DNA from: Paracoccaceae bacterium
GTDB lineage: Bacteria; Pseudomonadota; Alphaproteobacteria; Rhodobacterales; Rhodobacteraceae
Direction of reading: 5' to 3'
Assembly: GCA_003512825.1 (NCBI GenBank)
Contig: DOOI01000178.1
Coordinates: forward strand, 1-22,154
Length of the DNA: 22,154 bases
Every line of letters begins with the position of its first letter. Positions within the stretch are counted from its first letter, which is position 1. This document shows, in pieces, positions 1 to 9,424 of the stretch. Both the position numbers and the translations under genes were made by a program. The notes under the pieces are model-generated. The model was not told where the DNA came from. It did no database searches and saw nothing but the letters and a program-made list of their open reading frames with translations.

Positions 1-803
1 GGTGGACCAATTCAGTGGGGGCACACCAACGGCTGCCCGAAATGATCAACCAATTGCGGACGCTGTCACGGATGCGGCCCAATAATAGCCTCGCAACACT
101 GAGGCGCCAATTCACCTTGATTGCCTCAGACTATGTCTCGGCAGTGTTCATCTCGGCCTTGGCAAGACGCCTGTCACATCTGGCGCCGCATGTGTCCCTG
201 TCGGTAGCACCTTTCACCCAAGAGGCCATCACGCGCTTTCAACGTGGGGTAATCGATTTCCTGATCGCACCCGACTTCGCTCTCAAGTCCGAATACCACA
301 CCAAGCCCCTCTTTGCCGATGTCTTCCGGTGCGTTTTGTGCCGCGACCATCCCGCGTTGAAGACCGGACTTACGCCAGAGGCCTATTTTGCTGCGCCGCA
401 AGTGATCACAAATTTCTTTCTTGAGAACGGAAACAGCCATTTCGAGCGGTGGCTCTACGAACAGGGGCATCACGTCGCCGTCGCGGCCGCTTTGCCAAGT
501 TTCGTGGTCTTGCCCCATTACCTCTCGGGCACGCACAACGTCGCGACCATCCACAAAAGGCTGGAGCCGCATTTTGCCGGAATGCAGGACCTGGTCTTTG
601 TCGATCCGCCGGTGGCAATTCCGCCCTTGCAGGAGTTTATCGTCACAACGCGCAAGCATCACCATGACATTGAGGCCCAGATGCTGGAAGACGTTATGCT
701 GACCGTAGCCTTGGACATGGATAGTTACAGCGACAAAGGCGGGCCGCAGACGGCCTTGGCGCCTCAAGGGAAATTGCCGCCAAAGCCCGGGCCAAAGCCG
801 TAG
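1..803 (+). CDS. LysR-type transcriptional regulator, effector-binding part (5' end outside window)
   Basis: The frame is open from the window edge, so the codon at 15 (GTG) is not a believable start and the winged helix-turn-helix must lie upstream of base 1. What remains is the periplasmic-binding-protein-like co-inducer domain. It begins with the linker and the pattern RRQFTLIASDYVSAVF, followed by LAPHVSLSVAPF, which is typical of the first beta strand and helix of LysR effector domains, with a NodD-like flavour (a SDY motif, and a His-rich segment near the end). The tail is low-complexity and Pro/Lys/Gly-rich and probably disordered. The family binds a small molecule and activates or represses nearby genes. 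The ligand and target cannot be told because the upstream, usually divergent, partner is outside the window. Family call is firm, subtype weak. Confidence 0.85.
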   Translation, partial: WTNSVGAHQRLPEMINQLRTLSRMRPNNSLATLRRQFTLIASDYVSAVFISALARRLSHLAPHVSLSVAPFTQEAITRFQRGVIDFLIAPDFALKSEYHTKPLFADVFRCVLCRDHPALKTGLTPEAYFAAPQVITNFFLENGNSHFERWLYEQGHHVAVAAALPSFVVLPHYLSGTHNVATIHKRLEPHFAGMQDLVFVDPPVAIPPLQEFIVTTRKHHHDIEAQMLEDVMLTVALDMDSYSDKGGPQTALAPQGKLPPKPGPKP

Positions 804-1145
804 TCAGCACCTCATGCGTGCAGCCTTTTGGGTCTGGCCCATACCGGACATGACATTGGCACCCAACAACGGGCGAGCGACGGAGCTTGGATCACCCACG
901 CCTTGCAACACGCGCACCAGCGGGGCGAGTGTCTAGGAAAGTGCAGCGCATAGGCGCGAGCGTTATCAAGGCCCTAGCCGTCATCGCATGCGATATTTAT
1001 AGGCAATTCAAGGACATCACGCGTAAGTCTAGCCCAAACCACAGTTATCGAAACAGCACACTCCGCTCAAATGGGGTGGCACTCTTGATGACATTTATTT
1101 TCAACGCCTAACCTTTCAGACGCGAATTTGGCCCCCAAAAGGCAC
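804..1145. other. Gene-free stretch
   Basis: About 340 bases between the LysR-type gene and the hairpin that follows nrdJ. The only open frame of note (887-1111 +, 74 codons) has no convincing ribosome binding site and its product resembles nothing I know. I see no tRNA, repeat or clear promoter here. Confidence 0.5.
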
Positions 1146-1176
1146 GGCTATTTCAGCCTAAATGGCTGAAATAGCC
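1146..1176 (-). terminator. Perfect 13-bp hairpin, probable nrdJ terminator
   Basis: Arms GGCTATTTCAGCC (1146-1158) and GGCTGAAATAGCC (1164-1176) are perfect inverted repeats around the five-base loop TAAAT. The hairpin starts 35 bases past the nrdJ stop. On the minus strand a TTTT run comes five bases after the stem; on the plus strand it is followed by TTAATTTA. It may therefore stop transcription from both sides. It is a non-canonical intrinsic terminator because neither U-tract is contiguous with the stem. Confidence 0.6.
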
Positions 1177-1210
1177 TTAATTTACAAAAGCCTTTGCACA
1201 ACGGGAGGGT

Positions 1211-3484
1211 TCACCCGCATTTCGAATGACCGCAGCTAGGGCAAGTCATACACCCTTCGACCATTCGCATGCCGAACTGACCACAGGACGCGCATGACGG
1301 GCCTCGTGGAGCTTCACCAACAGCCACAGCCTCTGCTTTTGGATCGCTTTTGAGGCCCATGCCTTCACCTTCGATGAAGCCGATTGCAATCATGTGCTGC
1401 TCGATCACACCGCCAATAGCGGCTAGGATCGACGGTACATAACGGGCATTCATCCATGCTCCGCCGCGCGGATCAAAAACGGCCTTGAGTTCTTCCACCA
1501 CAAAAGACACATCCCCGCCACGCCGGAATACCGCAGAGATCATCCGGGTCAGTGCGACTGTCCACGCAAAATGCTCCATATTTTTTGAGTTGATGAATAT
1601 CTCAAACGGCCGACGGTGCCCGCCTGTCACAATATCATTTACCGTAATATAAAGAGCATGCTCGCTGTCAGGCCATTTGACCTTATAGGTCGACCCTTCC
1701 AACGAGGATGGCCGATCGAGCGGTTCTGAAAGATAGATCACCTCGCCGTCGGTCGGAGCGCGGACTTCCTCCGGAGATTTTGTGCTTTCCGAAACCGTCA
1801 AGACGCTGCCTGTTACAGCATTCGGTCGATAGGTTGTGCAGCCTTTACATCCCTGATCCCACGCGGCCAGATACACATCTTTGAACGCCTCAAAGGAAAT
1901 ATCCTCCGGGCAGTTGATGGTCTTAGAAATCGAGCTATCGACCCATTTCTGTGCCGCCGCCTGCATCCGCACATGGTCCAAAGGGGCAAGCGTTTGCGCG
2001 TTTACGAAATACTCAGGCAAGTCTGCCTCAGCACCAAACTTCTCGCGGAACTGCTGGACTGCATAATCAACGACCTCCTCTTCGGTCCGCGATCCGTCTT
2101 TTTGCAGAACTTTACGCGTGTAGGCATAGGCGAATACAGGTTCGATACCCGAACTTACATTGCCAGCATAAAGAGAGATCGTCCCTGTAGGTGCGATGGA
2201 CGTCAAAAGCGCATTCCGAATTCCATGTGCTTGGATCGCTTCCCGCACATCGTCATCCATCGCTCTCATTGTGCCCGAGGCTAGGTACTTTTCGGCGTCA
2301 AAGAGGGGAAATGCCCCTTTTTCCTTTGCCAAATCTACCGAGGCCAAATACGCCGCGCGCACCAAAAGCTTTAACCAATGCTCTGAAAGCTGTGCAGCCT
2401 CCTCCGAGCCGTAACGCGACTTCACCATCAAAAGAGCATCTGCAAGCCCCGTAACACCCAAACCGATCCGTCGTTTGGCTTTGGCCTCAGCAGCCTGTTC
2501 CGGCAGTGGGAAACGCGATGCATCGACCACGTTATCCATCATCCGCACCGCAACACGCACCAACTGGTCCAGCGCCGCTTCATCCAATCGTGCATTCGGC
2601 CCAAAGGGGTCGGATACCAACCGAGAAAGATTGATCGAGCCCAAAAGGCACGCTCCATAGGGAGGCAGTGGTTGTTCACCACAGGGATTGGTGGCAGCAA
2701 TCGTCTCGCAGTACCCTAAGTTATTGGCTTTATTGATACGGTCGATAAAAATCACACCCGGCTCTGCGAAGTCAAAAGTGGATTGCATGATCTTATTCCA
2801 AAGATCCCGGGCCTGAATTGTGCGATACACCCGTCCTTTGAAAAGCAGGTCCCATGCACCGTCGGCTTTCACCGCATCCATAAACGGATCCGTAACCAGC
2901 ACGGACAAATTGAACATCCGCAAACGCGCCGGATCCCGCTTTGCCTCGATAAAGGCTTCAATGTCAGGATGGTCGCAACGCATTGTGGCCATCATGGCGC
3001 CCCGACGCGAACCCGCTGACATGATGGTGCGGCACATTGCATCCCAGACATCCATGAAACTCAATGGTCCAGACGCATCTGCGGCCACGCCGTGTACAGC
3101 AGCACCTTTAGGGCGCACGGTGGAGAAATCATATCCGATCCCTCCGCCTTGCTGCATCGTCAGCGCAGCCTCTTTCAGCATGTCAAAAATGCCTGCCATG
3201 CTGTCAGGCACTGTCCCCATAACAAAGCAGTTGAACAAAGTTACCGAACGCCCAGTGCCGGCCCCTGCTGTAATCCGGCCAGCCGGAAGGTAACGAAAGT
3301 CTGATAAAGCATCGAAAAATACGTCTTCCCAATGGCTTGCATCTTTTTCAACCGCTGCCAATGCCCGAGCAATCCGTCGCCACGTCGCCTCTACCGTTTC
3401 GTCAATCGGATGCCCTTCCGCATCTTTCAGGCGGTACTTCATGTCCCAGATGGACTCGGCAATTGGGGCGGCAAAACGGCTCAT
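1211..3484 (-). CDS. nrdJ: Adenosylcobalamin-dependent (class II) ribonucleotide reductase
   Basis: 757 residues, the usual length for the long alphaproteobacterial class II enzyme, which reduces ribonucleotides to deoxyribonucleotides in the cytoplasm using a radical made from vitamin B12. Visible signatures: FNCFVMGTVPDS near residue 84, the Gly-rich QQGGGIGYDFSTVRP near 111-125, the thiyl-radical loop NPCGE at 266-270, SIAPTGTISLYAGNVSSGIEP in the barrel, and a Cys-rich zinc-ribbon-like tail (CASCG...CMTCPSCGHSKCG) that carries the reducing thiols in this family. The start ATG at 3484 has GAGGA seven bases upstream. It is transcribed alone, divergently from the DUF1489 gene. No cobalamin riboswitch is seen in the short leader, as expected for an enzyme that consumes rather than makes B12. 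Confidence 0.96.
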   Translation of the reverse strand: MSRFAAPIAESIWDMKYRLKDAEGHPIDETVEATWRRIARALAAVEKDASHWEDVFFDALSDFRYLPAGRITAGAGTGRSVTLFNCFVMGTVPDSMAGIFDMLKEAALTMQQGGGIGYDFSTVRPKGAAVHGVAADASGPLSFMDVWDAMCRTIMSAGSRRGAMMATMRCDHPDIEAFIEAKRDPARLRMFNLSVLVTDPFMDAVKADGAWDLLFKGRVYRTIQARDLWNKIMQSTFDFAEPGVIFIDRINKANNLGYCETIAATNPCGEQPLPPYGACLLGSINLSRLVSDPFGPNARLDEAALDQLVRVAVRMMDNVVDASRFPLPEQAAEAKAKRRIGLGVTGLADALLMVKSRYGSEEAAQLSEHWLKLLVRAAYLASVDLAKEKGAFPLFDAEKYLASGTMRAMDDDVREAIQAHGIRNALLTSIAPTGTISLYAGNVSSGIEPVFAYAYTRKVLQKDGSRTEEEVVDYAVQQFREKFGAEADLPEYFVNAQTLAPLDHVRMQAAAQKWVDSSISKTINCPEDISFEAFKDVYLAAWDQGCKGCTTYRPNAVTGSVLTVSESTKSPEEVRAPTDGEVIYLSEPLDRPSSLEGSTYKVKWPDSEHALYITVNDIVTGGHRRPFEIFINSKNMEHFAWTVALTRMISAVFRRGGDVSFVVEELKAVFDPRGGAWMNARYVPSILAAIGGVIEQHMIAIGFIEGEGMGLKSDPKAEAVAVGEAPRGPSCASCGQFGMRMVEGCMTCPSCGHSKCG

Positions 3485-3511
3485 AACGTATCCTCATTTG
3501 GAGAGCTTCAG

Positions 3512-3540
3512 ACTGTAGTGCGCGCCCCCCGGACGGTCAA
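3512..3540 (-). promoter_or_regulatory. Predicted sigma-70-type promoter of nrdJ
   Basis: On the minus strand, TTGACC (3540-3535) and TACAGT (3517-3512) are separated by exactly 17 bases, a strong match to the -35/-10 consensus. It lies about 30 bases upstream of the nrdJ start. I do not see the paired NrdR boxes often found in front of ribonucleotide reductase genes. Confidence 0.55.
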
Positions 3541-3608
3541 CGCGCCATCTCAGAAGACTTCTTGAACATCGCGCCCCAAAGGCTACCCTCTCCTCTCCGG
3601 GGGGCTAT

Positions 3609-4040
3609 ATGAAAAAAACGATTCACATCTTGAAACTCTGCGTCGGCGCCGAGAAACTCGAGGATCTAGCCATTTGGCAGAAGACGCCACAGGCGCGAGG
3701 TGCCGACGGCCTTCCTTGCCACGTCACTCGCATGTGGCCAAAGCGTCAAGACGAGGTCTTGAATGGCGGGTCGCTTTATTGGGTTTTCAAGGGCGAAATT
3801 CTCGCGCGCCAGAGAATCTTGCGCCTTGACGAAGTGGACCGCGGCGATGGGATAAAGCGATGCGGCTTGGTGCTGGACCCCGAAATCATCCGAACACAAT
3901 CAGCACAACGCCGCCCCTTTCAGGGCTGGAGGTATTTATCACCTGAGGAGGCACCGCCTGATCTCCGCGCGAGCCGGGCTGGGGAAACAGACTTACCCGA
4001 AGCCCTGTCGCGCGCTTTAGCAGATATTGGACTGCTTTAA
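3609..4040 (+). CDS. DUF1489 family protein of unknown function
   Basis: 143 residues, full length for this alphaproteobacterial family. The N-terminal pattern HILKLCVGAEKLEDLAIW followed by CHVTRMWPKR and GSLYWVFKGEILARQRIL is characteristic of DUF1489. It has no signal peptide or membrane segment, so it is probably cytoplasmic. The family is common in Rhodobacteraceae and Rhizobiales, and its biochemical role is not known to me. The ATG at 3609 is preceded by a G-rich run (CCGGGGGGCTAT) that could serve as the ribosome site. It is divergent from nrdJ and convergent with hisG, from which it is separated by 28 bases, so it forms a single-gene unit. Confidence 0.85.
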   Translation: MKKTIHILKLCVGAEKLEDLAIWQKTPQARGADGLPCHVTRMWPKRQDEVLNGGSLYWVFKGEILARQRILRLDEVDRGDGIKRCGLVLDPEIIRTQSAQRRPFQGWRYLSPEEAPPDLRASRAGETDLPEALSRALADIGLL

Positions 4041-4068
4041 GCTGAGCGCTTCCAAATATCAGCCGCTC

Positions 4069-4764
4069 TTACGTCTTATTAATCAGCCCGCGCAAAAGTT
4101 CTAAAGTGTGGCGATCCTGAGCAGACAACTGCGAGACATTCGACAAAAACAGAGTAGCTTGCGATTGCAAAATCAATCCATCTGACAACACTTTGAGATG
4201 GTTTGCCCGAAGCGTATCCCCGGTCGATGTAATATCGGCAATTGCCTCGGCAGTCTCGTTCTTTACTGTGCCCTCCGTGGCCCCTTGGCTGTCGACCAAC
4301 TGATAATCCGCGACCCCGTGCTCGCGCAAAAAATCACGCACCAATCTATGATATTTGGTCGCAATCCTTAGCCGAAACCCATGGGTCAAACGAAACGCGG
4401 CGGCGGCTGCATCCAAATCATCCAATGTGTCCACATCGACCCATGCTGAAGGAACAGCAATGATTAGATCAGCATGACCAAAGCACATTTCCGTCAACGG
4501 CTCAACAGATCGCCTCCAGCTGGGCAGTTTTTCTTGCACCAGATCGGTGCCCGTTACTCCAAGATCAATCCGCCCTGCTGCCAATTCGCGCGGAATTTCG
4601 CCCGCAGACAAGAGCACCAGCTCCATCCCGTCTATCCCGGCAATCGCCCCAGCGTATTCGCGATCTGATCCTGTGCGTGACAATGTCAGACCATGATCAG
4701 CGAACCACTCAAAGGTCTGCTCCATCAATCGCCCTTTAGACGGCACCCCAAGCTTGAGCGTCAT
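4069..4764 (-). CDS. hisG: ATP phosphoribosyltransferase, short catalytic subunit
   Basis: 231 residues: the short HisG form without the C-terminal ACT-like regulatory domain, which needs HisZ to work. It catalyses the first step of histidine synthesis, joining ATP and PRPP. Visible landmarks are LGVPSKGRLMEQ at the N-terminus, DLGVTGTDLVQE at 67-78, and the PRPP loop around residues 170-191 (ETAEAIADITSTGDTLRANH). The start codon overlaps the hisZ stop as ATGA (4761-4764), so the two are translationally coupled, which suits their hetero-octameric complex. It is the last gene of a hisS-hisZ-hisG unit. Confidence 0.97.
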   Translation of the reverse strand: MTLKLGVPSKGRLMEQTFEWFADHGLTLSRTGSDREYAGAIAGIDGMELVLLSAGEIPRELAAGRIDLGVTGTDLVQEKLPSWRRSVEPLTEMCFGHADLIIAVPSAWVDVDTLDDLDAAAAAFRLTHGFRLRIATKYHRLVRDFLREHGVADYQLVDSQGATEGTVKNETAEAIADITSTGDTLRANHLKVLSDGLILQSQATLFLSNVSQLSAQDRHTLELLRGLINKT

Positions 4765-5840
4765 GCATGCGCCTCCAAAGACAGCACCATTTCTGGCCGA
4801 ATAACGCCGCCAACCGCTGGAATTTCCGCGCCTTGGCCTAAAACTAATGTCAGCGCGTCATAGCGCCCACCGGAGGCAACGGCGGGACTATCGCTCGCTC
4901 CGTCAAAATAAAGACCAAACACAAAACCATCATAATATTCCATCGAACTGCGCCCATAGGCGGCATCAAAAACAATCCGACTAAGATCAATGCATCTAGC
5001 CTTCAGAGCTGCACTGCGTGCTTCAATGCGTCTTACAGCGGAAACAATTTCGGGCATCTTTCGTGCAAGCTCGGCCAACTCCACCAAAGCAGCCGGCAAA
5101 GAGCCTTTTACCGCCAAGAGTTGGTATATATTCGCCACGGCCTCGCCTTCTAGCGGCGGTGCTGCGGCGTCTGCACGCAATGCCGCAATCCTGTTTTCAA
5201 CTTCGCCGCGCCCTCGCAATCCGACTTCCGTGGGCGACTCCGCAAATGGGTCTGCAGCCGCAAGCAGCTTTATCCGCGCTACAGGCACAGGCGTTTGGCC
5301 CGCATAACGATCAAGCAATGCGCGAAACCGTTTTGGTCGCCAAATATGTCTTCGTAACGCAGCCTTGCGAGCCTCTGTCGTCTTCAGCCCATTAACAGCT
5401 GCGATCAAAAGCCCAATATCACCGATCTTTGCTTGCAATGCCAAATGGCTCAGAGGCGCGGATACCAAAGCAAACACTTCCGCATCTGATTGCGCTGGGT
5501 CCGCGCGATCAAACACCTCATAACCCACCTGCATGTATTCAGAGGGCCGACCCGTATCCGCTTCTTGGCGGCGAAAAACTTCGCCAGCATACGTATAGCG
5601 CGCAGGCTCTGCGCCAAAAGCCATGTGCATCTGAACCACAGGAACGGTGAAGTCGGGGCGCAGCATTTGCTCCCCTCGCAAGGGGTCTTGGGTCACATAG
5701 GCGCGCGCTCGGATGTCTTCGCCGTAGAGGTCCAAAAGAACTTCGGCAGGCTGTAAAATCGGTGTCTCCACCGCAACAGCACCAGCGGCTTCAAAATGTG
5801 CTTTCAACGCCTCGGCGCGGGCCTTAATCGCACGGTCCAT
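4761..5840 (-). CDS. hisZ: ATP phosphoribosyltransferase regulatory subunit
   Basis: 359 residues, a paralogue of the histidyl-tRNA synthetase catalytic core without tRNA-charging activity. It forms the regulatory half of ATP phosphoribosyltransferase with short HisG and carries histidine feedback. It keeps the class II synthetase-like patterns MLRPDFTVPVVQMHMAF (59-75), YTYAGEVFRRQE (82-93), and GRPSEYMQVGYEVFDRA (97-113), and near the C-terminus ASGGRYDALTLVLG. It lacks the C-terminal anticodon-binding domain seen in HisS next door. The start lies three bases after the hisS stop region and the end overlaps hisG by four bases. The neighbourhood places the tRNA synthetase, its enzymic paralogue and that paralogue's partner in one operon. 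Confidence 0.95.
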   Translation of the reverse strand: MDRAIKARAEALKAHFEAAGAVAVETPILQPAEVLLDLYGEDIRARAYVTQDPLRGEQMLRPDFTVPVVQMHMAFGAEPARYTYAGEVFRRQEADTGRPSEYMQVGYEVFDRADPAQSDAEVFALVSAPLSHLALQAKIGDIGLLIAAVNGLKTTEARKAALRRHIWRPKRFRALLDRYAGQTPVPVARIKLLAAADPFAESPTEVGLRGRGEVENRIAALRADAAAPPLEGEAVANIYQLLAVKGSLPAALVELAELARKMPEIVSAVRRIEARSAALKARCIDLSRIVFDAAYGRSSMEYYDGFVFGLYFDGASDSPAVASGGRYDALTLVLGQGAEIPAVGGVIRPEMVLSLEAHA

Positions 5841-5843
5841 TCC

Positions 5844-7334
5844 TCAACCCTGCCCCTTCAAGATCGCCAAGACCTGCGCCACCATTTCTTCACGGGGCAC
5901 CTCATATTGCGACGGTCTATCTTTCCATTCATCTAAACTGGCTGATTTCGCCATCTCTGCACCGAGTACCAAATCCTTGATCTGCACAACTCCGCGCGCC
6001 TTTTCATCCGAGCCTTCAATAATGGCTACCGGAGAGTTTCGGCGATCGGCATATTTCATTTGATTGCCAAAGCTCTTTGGGTTTCCCAGATAGACTTCTG
6101 CGCGAATGCCCGCTTGCCGAAGCGCGCCAACCATCGATTGATAATCCGCCATTCGGTCACGGTCCATCACTGTGACGACCACGGGCCCCTTCTCTACTTG
6201 TCCCATCCTGCCTTTCTCACGCAAAGCGGCAAGCAAGCGATCAACGCCGATCGATACGCCTGTGGCAGGAACTTCTTGACCGGTAAAGCGCTTGACCAAA
6301 TCGTCATAGCGACCGCCGCCCGAAACTGAACCAAACTGGCGCTTTCTGCCTTTTTCATCCAGAATTTCAAAAGTTAACTCGGCCTCAAACACTGGCCCAG
6401 TGTAATATCCCAATCCACGAACGACCGAAGGGTCAATGACAATACGATCCACGTCATAGCCCTGCGCGGCAACGAGCATCGCAATCTCTTCCAGCTCGTC
6501 AACGCCTTGAGACCCGATCTCTGAGCCTTCAATCGCGGCCCGCAAGTGCGCCAAAGTTTCTGCGTTGTTGGCTCCCTTAGACGTCAGGAAGGCCACCACC
6601 GGAGCAGCTTGTTCATCGGCAAGCCCGACACCGTCAATATATGCTCCCGACGCATCAAGGCGGCCTTTACCCAACAGCTGCCGCACGCCAGTTTCGCCCA
6701 CTTTGTCGAATTTATCGATGGTGCGTAACACCGCCTCGCGTTGTGCTTCATCCGACAGGCCCATCACTTCCAGCACACCGTTCAACACCTTTCGGTTGTT
6801 GACACGAACGATATAGTCTCCGCGTGGAATCCCGACTTCTTCCAGCGTATCCGCCAACATGGCGCAAATTTCTGCGTCCGCAGCGACACTCGCCGCGCCG
6901 ACGGTATCCGCGTCACATTGATAGAATTGCCGAAACCGACCCGGTCCCGGCTTTTCGTTGCGCCAAACCGGCCCCATCGCATAGCGCCGATATGGCGTCG
7001 GCAAGTCGTTGCGATGCTGGGCATAGACCCTCGCCAAAGGGGCTGTAAGATCATAGCGCAACGCCAGCCAATCCCCTAACTTGCCTTCATCCTCACCCAC
7101 TTCTTGCCACGCAAAAACGCCTGCATTCGGTCGATCTACATCCGGCAAAAACTTACCCAATGCCTCAACCGTCTCTACAGCCGAAGACTCCAGCGCATCA
7201 AAGCCATAACGGTGGTAGACGCTGGCGATTTTCTGCAGCATTTCCGCTCGTTCAGAAACTTCAGCGCCGAAATAATCGCGAAACCCCTTCGGCGTTTCTG
7301 CTTTCGGACGCGGGGCTTTTTTATCTTTTGCCAT
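5844..7334 (-). CDS. hisS: Histidine--tRNA ligase
   Basis: 496 residues, the length usual for the alphaproteobacterial form. It charges tRNA-His with histidine in the cytoplasm. The class II core is clear: [16 protein letters not shown] at 15-30, [14 protein letters not shown] at 92-105, motif 2 ([19 protein letters not shown], 123-141), the histidine-binding [12 protein letters not shown] near 305-315, and motif 3 ([14 protein letters not shown]...[10 protein letters not shown]). A C-terminal anticodon-binding domain follows ([17 protein letters not shown] onward). The N-terminus is Lys/Pro-rich. The start ATG at 7334 follows GGGAG with nine bases between. It heads the hisS-hisZ-hisG unit and lies 82 bases downstream of the LuxR-type regulator gene on the same strand. 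Confidence 0.97.
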   Translation of the reverse strand: MAKDKKAPRPKAETPKGFRDYFGAEVSERAEMLQKIASVYHRYGFDALESSAVETVEALGKFLPDVDRPNAGVFAWQEVGEDEGKLGDWLALRYDLTAPLARVYAQHRNDLPTPYRRYAMGPVWRNEKPGPGRFRQFYQCDADTVGAASVAADAEICAMLADTLEEVGIPRGDYIVRVNNRKVLNGVLEVMGLSDEAQREAVLRTIDKFDKVGETGVRQLLGKGRLDASGAYIDGVGLADEQAAPVVAFLTSKGANNAETLAHLRAAIEGSEIGSQGVDELEEIAMLVAAQGYDVDRIVIDPSVVRGLGYYTGPVFEAELTFEILDEKGRKRQFGSVSGGGRYDDLVKRFTGQEVPATGVSIGVDRLLAALREKGRMGQVEKGPVVVTVMDRDRMADYQSMVGALRQAGIRAEVYLGNPKSFGNQMKYADRRNSPVAIIEGSDEKARGVVQIKDLVLGAEMAKSASLDEWKDRPSQYEVPREEMVAQVLAILKGQG

Positions 7335-7389
7335 TCACTCTGACTCCCAATGCGGGTTTTCCCCGTGGCTCTATCGGATGGTCGGCTAA

Positions 7390-7406
7390 GGGGCAAGCGC
7401 TGCCCC
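7390..7406 (-). other. Short GC hairpin between the luxR-type gene and hisS
   Basis: GGGGCA and TGCCCC (7390-7395, 7401-7406) flank a five-base loop just after the stop of the luxR-type gene. There is no U-rich tail on the minus strand, so read-through into hisS remains possible. Weak evidence for termination. Confidence 0.3.
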
Positions 7407-7416
7407 AGAATGCGCT

Positions 7417-8433
7417 TTAATTTACCCGAAACCACAGGGAACCGCCGTGAACACGCCGTATCAATTCCGGCTGCCCTGAAACGTCCATCCGCGCAAAGAT
7501 TTTCTTTGATGCGCTCCTCGTCGTCTCCTCGGTCCACCCTAACTGCACAGCAGCTGATTTGAGTGTCATCCCGTCAACCAAAAGAGCCGCCAAACGCGCT
7601 TCGCTTCGGCTCAGCTTAAGGTGAGCCGCAATTTCTTCCGGTCTTTTCTCCGTGGCCAAGGGTGTTGTCCGCAACATACCAATCACCCCACGCTCTCCCT
7701 CGCGCTCGACATGACGAAGGACCATCTCAACCAGCGGTTCGCGCGACAAAACGGCAAGCACACCTGATCCACGCTTTGCTGCTGCGGCCAATACAGCAGC
7801 TCGAAGCCCTTGTGCATCATCAAGGTGCTCAAACGCTAGCCGCCCGTCCACCAATCGCACGCCCGCAGCATTCAGAATTCGGCCAATGTCTTTCGAATAC
7901 TCGGCTACGCCGCCGAAACGATCAAAGGCGATCCAGCCCGCACCCAACCCCTCCATCATTTCGCATGCCACCGCTTCGCGCCAGCGCTCCTTTCGCAACT
8001 CGAGTGATGCACCAACCGCCTGCCCCAAATAGGGCCCCAGCGCACCAAGCAAACCACCATCAACACTGCGAAAATCTTTGCGGTGCATACCACGCCAAAC
8101 CCACAAACATGCATGTGTCGACATCTCTACCCGCACTTTCAATGCGCGAACATATCCCGGTTTCAAGTCGACAGCAGGTAAGGTTTCTCCATCGTAAACG
8201 CGGTCAGTCCGCATTTTCTGGCGCAGCTGCAAAGAAATCCCTCCAGCATCACCGTGCCTCCAGTGCCCCAATTCATCACTCATTTTGTGCACGCTTAGTG
8301 CTGCACCATCCGCCTGAGTTACTTCCGCTAGCCGCCGCAAAAGCCCCGCCCAAGAATGCTCGGCCACCCCTGAAGCGACTGAATCCGCGAAAAGGGCCCG
8401 AATAAGCTCTGTCTGATCATCAAAAAATGCCAT
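7417..8433 (-). CDS. LuxR-family (C-terminal HTH) transcriptional regulator
   Basis: 338 residues. The C-terminal 70 residues form a LuxR/NarL-type helix-turn-helix: [20 protein letters not shown], then [20 protein letters not shown] and [16 protein letters not shown], the classic layout of four helices with the recognition helix around [13 protein letters not shown]. The N-terminal two thirds have no receiver-type Asp pocket or autoinducer-domain signature that I recognise; they look like a PAS- or GAF-like sensor region. The signal and targets are unknown. It is divergent from cysD and lies upstream of hisS on the same strand, so either could be a target, but this is only positional. The ATG sits six bases after a perfect TATAAT and no ribosome binding site precedes it. 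Confidence 0.8.
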   Translation of the reverse strand: MAFFDDQTELIRALFADSVASGVAEHSWAGLLRRLAEVTQADGAALSVHKMSDELGHWRHGDAGGISLQLRQKMRTDRVYDGETLPAVDLKPGYVRALKVRVEMSTHACLWVWRGMHRKDFRSVDGGLLGALGPYLGQAVGASLELRKERWREAVACEMMEGLGAGWIAFDRFGGVAEYSKDIGRILNAAGVRLVDGRLAFEHLDDAQGLRAAVLAAAAKRGSGVLAVLSREPLVEMVLRHVEREGERGVIGMLRTTPLATEKRPEEIAAHLKLSRSEARLAALLVDGMTLKSAAVQLGWTEETTRSASKKIFARMDVSGQPELIRRVHGGSLWFRVN

Positions 8434-8439
8434 CGCGCT

Positions 8440-8462
8440 ATTATACCCCCCAAATGGGAGGT
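8440..8462 (-). promoter_or_regulatory. TATAAT box giving a probably leaderless luxR-type mRNA, with overlapping palindrome
   Basis: On the minus strand TATAAT (8445-8440) is followed by AGCGCG and then the ATG, which puts the expected +1 on the A of the start codon. Directly upstream is the near-palindrome ACCTCCC-ATTT-GGGGGGT (8462-8445), whose arms pair except for one T:G. It overlaps the space where RNA polymerase sits and could be an operator. The -35 region (TACAAA at 17 bases) is poor. Confidence 0.5.
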
Positions 8463-8518
8463 TTTGTATCGCCCCACCTCACTTATTCAAAAAAAACTTT
8501 CAAAGTGGTGATTCGACA

Positions 8519-9424
8519 ATGACAACGAAAACATTGACGCACCTGCAGCGTCTTGAGGCCGAGAGCATTCACATTCTTCGCGAAGTTGCGGCGGAAGCAG
8601 AGCGCCCGGTGATGCTCTATAGCGTCGGCAAAGATAGCGCCGTCATGCTGCATTTGGCAAAAAAGGCGTTTTTCCCTGCGCCACCGCCATTTCCATTGAT
8701 GCATGTAGATACCACATGGAAGTTCCGCGATATGTATGCGCTGCGTGATCGCGCCGCAAAAGAAGCGGGCATGGATCTGATCGTATATCAAAACCCGGAA
8801 GCCAAAGAGCGCGGCATCAACCCTTTCGATCATGGGGCGCTGCATACTGACATGTGGAAAACCGAAGGGCTGAAACAGGCACTCGACCTTCACGGCTTTG
8901 ATGTCGCCTTCGGTGGCGCACGTCGTGACGAGGAAAAATCTCGCGCCAAAGAACGCGTCTTCTCGTTTAGGTCGGCAAACCATCGTTGGGACCCCAAGAA
9001 CCAGCGCCCTGAACTTTGGCGGCTCTACAATACGCGCAAGTCAAAAGGCGAAAGTATTCGCGTCTTCCCAATCTCGAATTGGACTGAACTGGACATTTGG
9101 CAATACATCCACCTTGAGGGCATCGAGATAGTGCCGCTCTATTTTTCCGCCCCCCGCCCGACTGTGGTTCGTGACGGGCTGACGCTTATGGTCGATGACG
9201 AGCGCTTCCCGCTTAAACCCGGTGAAACACCTGAAATGCGCTCCATCCGCTTTCGCACTTTGGGCTGCTACCCCCTGACAGGCGCTGTCGAAAGCACCGC
9301 AGCCACATTGCCTGAAGTCATTCAAGAGATGTTACTTACGACGACATCTGAGCGCCAAGGCCGTGCCATCGATCACGATCAGACCGCCTCCATGGAAAAG
9401 AAAAAACAAGAAGGCTACTTCTGA
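8519..9424 (+). CDS. cysD: Sulfate adenylyltransferase subunit 2
   Basis: 301 residues, full length for the small subunit of ATP sulfurylase, which makes adenosine 5'-phosphosulfate from sulfate and ATP together with CysN. It belongs to the PP-loop ATPase family: [19 protein letters not shown] (33-51) is the PP-loop, [20 protein letters not shown] follows, and [15 protein letters not shown] (132-146) is the conserved catalytic stretch. It ends with [11 protein letters not shown], the highly conserved tail of this family. The ATG at 8519 has only a weak purine-rich site (AAAGTGGTG) upstream. It is the first gene of a two-gene operon with cysNC, which starts 48 bases after its stop. No cysH, cysJI or sulfotransferase gene is in the window. 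Confidence 0.96.
   Translation: MTTKTLTHLQRLEAESIHILREVAAEAERPVMLYSVGKDSAVMLHLAKKAFFPAPPPFPLMHVDTTWKFRDMYALRDRAAKEAGMDLIVYQNPEAKERGINPFDHGALHTDMWKTEGLKQALDLHGFDVAFGGARRDEEKSRAKERVFSFRSANHRWDPKNQRPELWRLYNTRKSKGESIRVFPISNWTELDIWQYIHLEGIEIVPLYFSAPRPTVVRDGLTLMVDDERFPLKPGETPEMRSIRFRTLGCYPLTGAVESTAATLPEVIQEMLLTTTSERQGRAIDHDQTASMEKKKQEGYF

Noticed and set aside
887..1111. 74-codon open frame in the gap after the LysR-type gene
   Set aside because: No good ribosome site, unconvincing composition, no recognisable family.
4044..4068. Weak stem GAGCG/CGCTC between the DUF1489 gene and hisG
   Set aside because: Only five base pairs with a 15-base loop; too weak to call a terminator although a T-rich stretch follows.
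7662..8405. Long plus-strand frame opposite the LuxR-type gene
   Set aside because: Shadow frame: Pro/His/Arg-rich product with no family resemblance, while the minus strand encodes a clear HTH protein.
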